Source of the DNA: Casuarina equisetifolia
Taxonomy: Eukaryota; Streptophyta; Magnoliopsida; Fagales; Casuarinaceae
Assembly (NCBI GenBank): GCA_028551475.1
Contig: CM052357.1
Coordinates: 15,299,931-15,363,930 of the forward strand
Reading direction: 5' to 3'
DNA: 64,000 bases
The position numbers and the translations under genes were made by a program. The notes below the pieces were generated by a model. It searched no databases. It had not been told where the DNA came from and was given only the letters and a program-made list of their open reading frames with translations. Below, one piece after another: positions 34,970 through 45,500 of the stretch (position 1 is its first letter; every line of letters begins with the position of its first letter).

Positions 34970-35720
34970 TCATAGTGTGTGCACCACGAAAGTCTTACAT
35001 CAAATATGCAATCCATTGCAGTCAAACTTATATGAACTATTGTTTCAACTTTTAAGCTAACTTTTAGGTTAAGCCTTCCAAAATAGTATTAGAATTCATG
35101 TTGAATCTACTATATTATGTGCTACCTTGAATCTAATGTTGCTCAGTGTGCAAAGCATGTATAAAGATGAAAGTTCCACATTGGAAATTAAGATCCATAA
35201 GCTAAAGTTTAAATATAAAAAAGACCCTCTAACCCTTTATGTTAGACTTGTAAGCCTTCTAATGTGGTATTGAAGTGTAAGTTGAATTTGTTCCACCCCA
35301 TGCAATGGATGTACAAGATGAAAGATAAAAAATGGTATTGAAACCCAAGTTAAATTGCTCAATGTGTAAAGAGCATGTGTGCAAGATAAAAGTCATACAT
35401 TAAGTATGCAATTTCTTGCGGTCAAATTTAGATAAAGGAAAAGCCTCTCTAACTTTTGGCTTAGCTCTTGAATTTAATCTTTAAGTCTTCTAACATGGTA
35501 TAGGAACCTAGGTTGACTCTTCTTCACATTGTGTAACCTCAATCCTAATGTCACTTGAATTGTGAGAGTGTTCTTGTATGATAGAAGTTCCACATTAAGT
35601 ATACAATATTTTGTGGTAAAACTTAAATAAAAAAGAAAAATATCTCTTTAACTTTTAGACTAGCTTTTAGGTTAAATTTTTAAATTATCTGACATATAAG
35701 TTATGAGATGAGTATGAATC
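34970..35720 (+). repeat. Diverged tandem array of an about 110-bp module
   Basis: Variants of a phrase like AAGATGAAAGTTCCACATT + AAGTATGCAAT + GTCAAACTTA + CTCTAACTTTTAGGTTA recur near 34990, 35155, 35300, 35385 and 35575 with irregular spacing. Related copies lie in the opposite orientation at 56590-56720, 57235-57310 and 57392-57520. Confidence 0.55.
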
Positions 35721-36370
35721 TTTAATGGTGTTGGAATCCTAAAAGGTCTTCAACAAGGGCGTGAAAGGAGAAGGTAGTATTCCTATGAAATTTAGTCCAT
35801 GTTCCCACGCCAAGGAGATGCACCCTTGCCAAAGTCAAATGGATGCACGAGTTGTCCACCTGGCCTCGATATATGCAATCATTTAATCACGAGCTAACAT
35901 GTGAAGCCCACGTCTCCCCCGCAAAGCGAGGGGTTCATGTTCCCCACATTTTTACCTTTCGCGATTAGTGGTAATCATTAGAAGTTCTCTCGCATGGCAA
36001 TCCTAGAAGTCCCTTGCAGTGCCATCACTGGGCTGAAGGCCATTATAGTAGGTAAAGGTTCTTAAAAATTTGGGCATGAAAGTCATTCTCGGAAATTTGA
36101 GTTTATAAATCCATTTTGAAAAGTTTGGGCTTAAATTCATATTTTAGAAATTTTGGACCTGGAAGACCGTTTTGAATTTTATTGGGGGCTTTAGTTTGAA
36201 CCTATTGTTTATTGTCCCTGGCTTGGTCGGCTCACCAACATCTAGGACTCACTGGGTTGCGAATCATTTCTAGATTTTGTTGGGCTACGAATCTTCTTTG
36301 AGCCTTGTGGTTTGAGTTCAGTACAAGGCCCGGTCTGAAATGCCTGCCAGAACTCAAAAATGCATCAGTC
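35721..36370 (+). other. Upstream region of the ATP synthase epsilon gene
   Basis: GC content rises toward the gene. About 36060-36180 has three or four imperfect repeats of roughly 33 bp around AAATTTGGGC/AAGTTTGGGC/AAATTTTGGACC. TGGGCT at 36281-36286 resembles the site II element common in promoters of nuclear genes for mitochondrial proteins; function is inferred. Confidence 0.4.
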
Positions 36371-36377
36371 TATATAA
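36371..36377 (+). promoter_or_regulatory. TATA box of the ATP synthase epsilon gene
   Basis: TATATAA, 81 bp before the start codon. This is a plausible position for a short 5' UTR of about 50 nt. Confidence 0.55.
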
Positions 36378-36457
36378 CAATCTCAGCCTTTTAGATTTAG
36401 GCTTGTGAATTTACCCTTTCCCAGCAAAGTTAGCGACGGGGACTGAGCACGAAGAAA

Positions 36458-39075
36458 ATGGCGTCGGCCGGAGCAGCGGTGCCGTTCTGGAGAGCGGCGG
36501 GAATGACATACATAACGTACTCCAATATCTGCGCGAATCTGGTGAGGAACTGCCTCAAAGAGCCGTACAAGACCGAAGCCCTCACCCGCGAGAAAGTCCA
36601 TTTCTCCATCTCTAAGTGGACCGATGGCAAGCCCCAGAAGCCCAGTATGTTCTCTGCGTCTAGCTTATCCTTTCAGATAGATCTACGGTTTCTGTAGCAT
36701 AACTTTTCTCAAACTTCTATCTCGGTCCTTTGATTTACGCATATACAGATCTAGCTATTTGTATATATGCATCTTTTGTTATGTAAATCTGTCGTTTTAG
36801 GCATTATGATTGCTATCTGATTCTGACGTTTCTGTCTCTGGCTACGAGAGATCTATCTGTGAATTGGGTTCTGGTGGGATGCCAAGAAAACTAGGAAATT
36901 GGAAAAAAAAAAAAAAAAAAAACCCTACATTTCTCTCCAGTAGGTTTTGGTTCTTATTGTAGAATGAGTTAAAGGCTTTGGGATTTCGATTTTAGATATT
37001 CTTATATAACTTTGAGTGAGATATCCTATCGTTTAGCCGTTTCTTAAGTGTTTCGGCTTTAGCTCTGTTTGGACTGATAAAGTCAACCTGGCAAAATAAA
37101 GCTGTGCCTGATTGAAATCAATATATTCCTTATATAACTGGAGATGGAGTGCGTCATTTTCTTTAAATTTTGGATGCTACTGTTCTTCTTGGCAGTGAAG
37201 TACAGTTTTGAGGGATTTTCTCGTTATACTAAATATAGGAGGGACAGCTGATTTTTAGAAATTCTTGTGCATCTTTGGGCTATGTACTGATTCAATATCT
37301 TCTACAACCATATCCTTTCTGGCTCTAGAATTGTCTTCATCTGTAAATATCCTCACACAGTTATGCTGGAAATTCATTAGATTGTGGCTCGCTGTCCAAC
37401 CAATTGACTTCAAAATTCTCCAGTGCCAAAGCCTGCAAATGACACGCATGTAAAGAATGCAAAGCGACCATTAATGTGTTAAAAATCAATGGTGGCACAT
37501 GGTCCGGTGACCCACCTGAATCTGCCGCAAAGTTAACAGCTTGTATTTGACGGATGATCTAGTCCATAGTATTTCACACATAGAAAAAGAAAAAACCCTT
37601 AATGATGTAACTAATGGAAGATGTGATGCTATTTACAAGAGACTTGAAAGTTCATTTTTCTTACAAGAAAAATGAAAGAGTCCAGTGCGAGTTATTTATA
37701 AAGGTTTCTATGTTTCCTTCTGCTTGCTGGATGTTAGTAGTTCACTATATTTCCAACGACCTTAGAATTCTGTTGCCAAAACAAACCACAGCTAGCTTGA
37801 AAGTCCTTCATTAATGCTTCCTCCATTACTTGGTCTTATACATGTGTGTCTTGTAAGTCTCAGCTATTTTACTCTTGCATTTTTTTTTTTAACCCCTGTC
37901 GTGCATCTCTTTTAGGAGAGAACTTTATGGTGATTGTGATTGTGATGCTTAGGAGATGTTCGTTGTGAAGGATAACGTGGTGCAGTAGACTGGCAGTCGA
38001 TGTTTATTTGATGACTGCTATCAGCATAATTTTCCAAGGAAGACTTAACTTGAACACCAATCATTTTGTAATTTTTAAATGGCAACAGAAAGTGTATTAA
38101 ACAGGCATATGAAAAATCTAAATAGAGTTTATGAAAAATGTAAATAGAGTTTCTTTCTCTTCTCTTCCTGGTAGATTTTCTTGATGGGAAGAACTTCTGG
38201 AGAAGATAACATGTTTTGGGTTGTGAAGGAGATTGCTACAAAAAATGGCAACTTCACCTAAGTGCATCTGCAGATTTTGTCCAGTTCTGCAGGGGTTGGA
38301 AGGATGATTGAGGATCAAAAAATACAACCCTTGCAGTTGGTTGTTGTGTTATGGTTAAGAACTAGAATCCTATTGATTTTATTTGGCTTTGATCTTTATT
38401 GAAGTCTACAAGGCAAAATTTTGGAATCATACTAGATGCAATTGCTTTGGTTTGGATATTTGCCTGTTGTGTCAAAAATTGAATGTACTGATTACTGAGG
38501 GCAGCATCATTATTTTCTCAGCTTTGGTTGGTTTGAGGATCAGGATTTCTCCCAGTTATCTCTTTCTTTCTATGATCTGTTGCTCTATTTTCTTGATTGT
38601 AGAATGTGTTGTTTGTTATCAAAGCCTTGGTTTCTGTTTGTTATCCTCCTGTTTCTTTCGTTATTTATTTATTTTTTTCTCTTTTTAATGGACGTGTGCT
38701 AGATTTATTTGGGATGTCTGATGTAATAGTGTTCTATCACATGGGGATCTATTATGCTTTTTTTTTTTGTTAATTTTACTGATTATTGATGGTGTTTGTT
38801 AGCCAGTTAAATTGAAGTTCTTGGAACATGTGGTCCATTTTGCTAGATTTGTGAGTGAATTTATATAAAGTAGTTATCTAGTTAAGGTGAGGTGAGATGT
38901 TACAAAGGTTTTGTTGCCAGATCATTTCTGTCCTCTTCAACACTTGTATATAGTGCACAAAGTCACGTAGGATTAGATCACTGGCTGAAGATGCTTACCT
39001 CTCTGTACATTTGCTGATGGAATATTTTTTCCCTGTTTCTTATCAGCTATCCGCTCAGACACACCGGAAGATTGA
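36458..39075 (+). CDS. Mitochondrial F1-ATP synthase subunit epsilon
   Basis: Two exons, 36458-36644 and 39047-39075, join in frame (CCC A|GTATGT ... TTATCAG|CT ATC) to give 71 residues, the normal length for the plant protein of about 70. The sequence carries the family signature [19 protein letters not shown], then [27 protein letters not shown] and [16 protein letters not shown]. Subunit epsilon sits in the central stalk of mitochondrial F1 with gamma and delta, and helps couple proton flow to ATP synthesis. It has no cleavable presequence in the usual sense. The start is the first ATG after a purine-rich GAAGAAA context. The 29-bp second exon encodes only the last nine residues and the stop, and is easily missed by gene finders. 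Confidence 0.95.
36645..39046 (+). other. 2.4-kb intron of the ATP synthase epsilon gene
   Basis: GT-AG intron with an A20 run (36903-36922) and T-rich tracts (37878-37890, 38759-38769). No convincing coding sequence or transposon. Short frames at 37255-38688 on either strand are incidental. Confidence 0.85.
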
Positions 39076-40259
39076 GTGTGAGGGCCAATGTTTTGTGAAA
39101 ACGTCTGAATGAGACACATACTGGTTAAAGCTTTCTTCTGTTTTCAGTTCAAAGTCCTGCTTGTTTCAATGTTGTGATGCTCAAACCTTTCAGGCATGTA
39201 CTGGATTTTTGGACTTGCATGTTATTGCACTTGTAATAATGTAACTGGAATTAGCTAGTTCTGAAATTCACTGCTCAGAGTCAGTGGAAACTTAAATTCT
39301 TCACTTGTGATAATTGATGACTATTTTTCTAGCCCGCAATGAGGTAACGTTAAGATCTTTCGCAACTCCTTTGAGTTCAATCACACTTTTCCTTCGTGCA
39401 AGGCTCAGAACCTGAATCCCACGGAGGTTTTCTGCCAAATATTGTCACAAGCTATGATTATGCAAGTAATAGGAAACCAAATTTGGAATGGGAAAAAAGA
39501 GAACTCTATGATGGAAATTAAAGAAATGTGTTCTCCTTAGAGACATTGAAGCGATTGCGGGGGATTTTTGGCCTTGAGAAGAATATTATGTAAACGTCCT
39601 GTCTAGTTTTAGCAGCCACTTGTCTAACTTAGATGGTTGTTCGCTGGTATGAAGTTTGTGCCCAGGTCAGGGTAAAGCTTCGAGGGGCACCATCGCCCAC
39701 CTGTTTGTTGAAAATTATGTATGCCTTCATACGGTTCGACATGTGATTCGATAATTCCACTATCTTGTGTCTTGTATTGTTGGATCAATGTAAAGCTTTA
39801 AGGCTCCCAAAGTTGCTGATCAATGTAGTGCACAATAAGGTTTTGGATTTTGAAGCACCTGAGCATTCGAGTAAGATTTGTTTTAAAGTGTAACGTTCGA
39901 TTTTTATTTTCATTTCGGTAATAATTATCTAAAGTAGAAGTCAGTCCCTTCTATTTGAGATCTAGATTTTGGGACTGATAAGAGGGCTAGAAATCTGAAC
40001 TAGAAAATTCTATTCATGAGTGAATTTTTCATCAAACTTCTCAAGTTTTGTTTAAATGATAATTTGCAGTCACTTCATAGTATTGTGTTTTCTTTACACT
40101 GTTGATTTTTTTATTTTATTTCTTGACGAAATCATAAGTAGAAGTAATAAGTCTTTCTTCTATTATTTTATTTTGCAATACATGACTTCACATGATGTGA
40201 GAACAACTATGCCAGTCCAAGCTAAGATCATATGTTAAGTGTCTTAACAAATACATGTT
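39076..40259 (+). other. 3' UTR and downstream spacer
   Basis: The first few hundred bases are likely 3' UTR (T-rich, with GTAATAATGTAACTGG near 39230). The remainder, to 40259, shows no gene or recognised repeat. Confidence 0.4.
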
Positions 40260-41220
40260 TGGGCCGTTCAAGAAAAGCAAAGTTAAAAATCTCAAAAAGT
40301 CTTTGGAATATTCTCTAGAATCTCCAAGGTGTCTTAGGATTTTATCGTTAATGTTAGGTGGTTTTCAAAATAGTTGTTAAGTTCTTAATTTCTTAAGATT
40401 TGTTGGTTGTCTAAAATTATCTCATTTCTTATAGTTTTCCTTAAGTGTCTGGATCCTTAAATTATTTGGATTTTCATAATTATTGTGATCTCTAATTTGT
40501 TTGAGATTTCTTTAATTTTAAGGTTTCTTGAGTTGTTAGAGTTCTTTAAAGTTAAGTTTAACTGTTTATTTAAAGGGAGAATTATTTTAATTGTGAGTAA
40601 AATTGTTTTTCCATAGAGAATAAAAACCTTAAGTTGTATGTTTTAACTTTTACTTTTTTTTTATCTAATTTTTGCCAAAGATTGGTGGTGGAGTACTTTG
40701 ATGATTGCCTTTTCATTGTGAAGTGGTTACTTGCATCTATCTTTTGTTTTAGTTTTTCTTGTTTTTGTTTTTCTCCCTTTCTCCCTACCCAAATGCTCAT
40801 TTTTCTTATAGAAAACCGCATCCAATGGTGAGATTGAGTGAGCTTAGGTTAAAAATGATATATGAAAATCGTTTTTTTATGGGTTTTTTTTAAAAGTTTT
40901 TTGTGAGAAAAATGAAAACAAGAAAAACTAAAATAAAATATAGATGCCAAGTAACTATTTCATAACATAAAAGCAATGCTGCCAATCAAAGAGGTATTCC
41001 ATTACTAATCTTTGGTAAAAATTGAATAAAGAAAGTAAAAGTTAAAATACACAGCTTAAGGTTTTTTATTCTCTATTAAAAAATAAGTTTACTTATAATT
41101 GAAATAGTGTTCCTTTTAAATATGTAGTTAAACCTAACTTTAAAGATTTTTGACAAATCAACAGGACCCTAGCAAATCAAGAATTCAATATGACACAAAT
41201 CTTTAAAGTCTTTACAAATT
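40260..41220. repeat. Long inverted repeat of the 34.1-kb repeat family
   Basis: The left arm (about 40260-40820, minus orientation) and right arm (about 40845-41220, plus orientation) are diverged copies of the same sequence meeting around 40835. Matching blocks include AGTAAAAGTTAAAA(C)ATAC with AACTTAAGGTTTTTATTCTC and its complement, and AAAACAAAAGATAGATGC versus AAAATAAAATATAGATGC. Short frames at 40582-40831 are by-products. Confidence 0.65.
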
Positions 41221-41229
41221 TTATTCATT

Positions 41230-41530
41230 GACCTCTAAAATACTTTAGGGGCAATATCTAGTCCAAATGGGATTACATTCTAATTGCGATGTCCTCTAGA
41301 AGTACTAAGAGGTATTGTTAATTTATATTTTTTAATTAGTTATTTTTTCTAGAAGCATTACTTATAGTCAAACTTATTAAAATGTGTAGTTATAGATGAG
41401 GAATAAAGCAAATGTTAAAATCTTATTGCTTATTAATGCTTTATAGTTTAGAACTATTCTTAACTTTTCCTCTTTCAATTTCACTATAGTTTCTCACCAT
41501 GAAGCTAGGATGGAACTGGGACTAATAAAT
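41230..41530 (-). pseudogene. Endogenous pararetrovirus RT remnant
   Basis: Minus-strand frames, with stops, show the Caulimoviridae RT spacing: EIERGKLRIVLNYKAL, then a KFDYKS-like block (usual KFDCKSGF) and VIPFGLDIAPKVF (usual MPFGLKNAP). This order and spacing differ from the gypsy and copia copies in this window and match plant pararetroviruses. It is heavily decayed, has no neighbouring domains and lies directly beside the inverted repeat at 40260-41220. Confidence 0.55.
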
Positions 41531-42598
41531 CTTTTATTTGTACATTGAATTTACTTATATTAATTTAGTAGAGTTCATCAGCTTGATTGCAACTATGAAG
41601 TTTGAGTATTGTAGCTTTAAACTATAATATCAAGGGTTTCTTGATCAACATTTCAAACGATCTTTACTAAACCTTTTTCACGAATTTTGTAAGTCCAGAT
41701 CACCAGGCTTAGTTGCCACAAAGTTATGTGTACACCTGTATGGTATTATTAAGAATTTTTTAGAGATAATATAATGTAGATGTTATGTACTTGCACCGGT
41801 AACTAGTTATTAAGGAAAATTATTACCCAATAAAAAGTCTCCATGCATATTTGGAAGACAATAGTATTTTATGAATGAAAAATATTTATTACTCATTCAA
41901 ATGAGAATGTTCTTTTCTTAATTTCTTGGTTTCTCTACCATCAGTTCTTTTTACCATGACGGGGCTTTTCATAAGCACCTATTTGAATTCTTTTTCTTTT
42001 TTGTCAAAATTGGAATTTGAATTTTTTTTAATACCAATTGAAAGCAATATTTGCATTATAAGATAGATCTCTATCTTTATTATTACTTCAGTATTTGTTT
42101 CAGAATATGACGAATAGATGATTCAAATTCCTCACTTATCATGTCAGCAATAAGCAGTTTCCTTTGCACTGTATTCAAAGCCCTTTATTGTTCGTCCCAT
42201 CTCTCCCCCCAACAAGATACTCCATCAGCTGTAAACTTATATCCAGAATGGGGAAAAACAAAAATATAGATTATGCAACACACTGCTCAAGCATCAAGCT
42301 TGAGTAATGGGATAAGCAACGATCTCCACCCACACTTCGTAAGAAGAATAATAAGGATTTTGATTCAGGACAAATGATGTAATGAACATTTACAAACCCC
42401 AATGCTCGCTTAGTTAGAACAGAAACAATGTCCTACACTCGTGAACATGCAAACAAATCAACCTACAAAATTGTAGGTCTAGGAAGCTGAACAAAAATTG
42501 GGGAAAATAAAGTAAATAAAAGAAGCTTACAATGAATAGAAGTGCCAGCCAGCGTATGGACAACCGATTCTGTCGCAGTGTAATTCCTAAACCACGCA
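41531..42598. other. Spacer, 3' side of EXO84B
   Basis: No gene recognised. The last few hundred bases before 42599 would hold the EXO84B 3' UTR. Confidence 0.4.
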
Positions 42599-45500
42599 TT
42601 AGGAACTGCCGTGGGATCTCACGGATGAAATTGATTGTGCTGAAACGGATGCCGTTGGACTGTTAAGATCCCGATCTACATTGTTGGCTTTTGGTTTGCC
42701 ACTCAATCTTTCAATTGCGTCTTGACAGATGTCACTGAACCACTCATCCTCCGGCAGCTCACTGACAACAAAATTAATGTCAAGCTCAGGAATTAACGCA
42801 TACATACAAACTAAATGCACAATGCAAGAAAATGTTAAGATTTATTTCCTCTCCCCTTTTCCTATTCACCATATCTTGTAGCAGAATTTAAGGCGTAGCA
42901 AATAAAACAATAAGGAATAGATAAGCACAACAATCTCAAATTTACAGGAAAATACGGAATCCCATGAGATTTTCTCATGACATGGACTTAAATAAGAGAT
43001 TGTTGTGCTGAGTCTCATTTCTGCCCAACTGAGTAGGAAAGAATCACATGGGATTCTTCTTCCTGCATCATGAATGCTTAATTAACAAGTCTTCATTGAT
43101 GAAACTAGTAGTAAAACTTAATTAACCATAATGAAGATAACCATGAACCCTTTACTCAATGATATTCCTCTTCCTGAATCATGTCCCTCTTCTTCTCCCG
43201 AACAATACGCACAAAAAATAAAAATAAAAGCAAAAAAACCAAGTACTTCAAAAGATTTAAGGTCCCAAAGGGAGGAGAATAGGGCCATCTCGCAAGAAAG
43301 CCACAGATAAAGGATAAAAACAATCTTTCGACTTTCCAAGGCACTTGACTATATTGTCATGGGTTCTCAAAATTATTGTGCCATTTGGACAGTGCACACT
43401 TCTCAAGGAAGTCACGACCAACCGCAATATTTAAACTCTCAAATATTACATAGAATCAATACTTTTTTTTTTCTTCTTGTCGGTCATAAATGCAACAGAA
43501 AAAAGGCAAATGGACAGATTTAAGATAGTGACTAAAGAAGCTAGGACTATAATATAGGAACAGACAGACTATTATGCTGTGCCACAGCCATTTTGGAAAA
43601 GAGAGGCTTCCACGCCATAAAATAGAACCCTTAAGAAATATTTTAATCTCCAGCAACCAGCGCTGGATAAAAGATTTAAACCAACAAATTTCCTCGTTAT
43701 TCAAGCTAAAGGTTCTTCCTAATCCTTAATATGTTCCAAACAAGAGATACTCCTGACTTTGGATACTAAGAAACATTTTCATCTCCAGCAGCCAGCGCTG
43801 GATAAAAGATTAAAACCCAACAAATTTCCTCGTTATTCAAGCCAAAGGTTCTTCCTGACTATTTGCATAACCGTCTTAGCATTCAATAGCCTAAATTCCT
43901 GCCAAGGTTTCTCTGGAGTCTCACTGTTAGATTGACACCTAATGCTGAAGATTTGACAAGCAGCACCGTGCTCGGGACTATCTAAATATTGCATTTTCAA
44001 GGAACCTCGCTCACTAACCATAAAGTTTCCAAGCTACAAAACACAATTTATGTGCAAATTTCTCCAACCATTCCTTGTTAACTGGTGCGTATCTTGTTTC
44101 CCAACCATAATATCCCAGCAAAATGATGCAACTCAGTTCAGCAGGAAATGCTCATAGTATTAACAACAGATCTCATCTGGCACATATCCTAACTGCAAAT
44201 GGTGACAGGAGGATTAAAAAGAAAGGCATCACAAGCTCAGTACATGACTACATGTACAACACATTTAACAGTTTTAATTTGTTGAAAAGGAAATTGAAAA
44301 AGAGGTTTGCACAAAGACATTTCAGAAAATCATAAAGATTATATAATGATTGAATTTAACACGATGGCCAAAATTCTAACAATTTGAATTTCATCATTTG
44401 AATAAGGATAATTAGAACACACTTTCTTCATAACAAAACATTAAGGCAATAACCAAGTGCCAGTTATTGTAGTAGTGATAACAACAACTATATCAGCAGG
44501 GAATCGAATTTCCATAATGATAATTATGGTGGTACATTATCATGATATTATCAGAACTAGCTTATAACAATAGTGCCAATAAAATTCATAAATGTAATAG
44601 AAGAGAAGAAAATAATTATGGAAGCAAAAATGCAGGATACCAAGGTAAAATTTTTGCAGTAGTGGTACTGACAGAAAGGTTGACAAAGACATGGTGACAT
44701 GGTTTGTTGTCGGTTACCAAAATGTAGTAGTGATGGCAGGTCAAGTTGGTAAGGTGATGGCAAAAAACTTAGGTACTATTGAAAGTTGAACTGCGACGGT
44801 AATCTTTGGTTACTAATTGGTGGGATACTAGGCAATCCAAAATTTTCTTGAATGATATTCAAGAAAAGAGTATTATAAAAAAGAATTCATAGAATTAGAG
44901 GAACTCTTCCTCCTGGAAGAAATGATAAATGAATACCCCAAAACACATCTAGAAATGCTTTGTATCAGAATCCACAAAGAAATGATACAATTGATCAAGA
45001 TACACAATTCAGATTGTATCATACAATCTTGGTAATAGTGAATGCAAAACATATGGTACAGGTTGCCAAAAAGCAACATAGACAGAAGTGATGCTGTCGG
45101 CATAAAAAGTCATGGTGTTATTCACAACTGTGACACTGGCAATGAAGCAAAGACACCATTGGAGTTGGTGACTCCAATGCAGATGGATGGCATTCAATTT
45201 TCGTAAGTGGGTTTTATACAGTGCCATATAGATGCTAAACTGAGTATTTGGTGGAATATAAGTCCAAGTTTGAATCTTTCACAATACCTCCCATTAAACC
45301 AAACAAGAAAAGTGTATTTATGGAATTCAGAAATTCCAGGTTAAGTGAATTCCCCACTTTGAACTTCCTTACCCAAGAGAGCATTAAACTACTTATCTTG
45401 AAAGTCTGCTATTGTCTAAGAGTTCCTCTCACTTTTCCTTGAAAAGGAAAATTACGAAGCATAGATGGTCATTCACTGATTTCCTCAACCTACTAAGAAG

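Noticed and set aside
36383..36630. Minus-strand frames over the ATP synthase exon
   Set aside because: Antisense to the exon encoding the epsilon subunit; no support.
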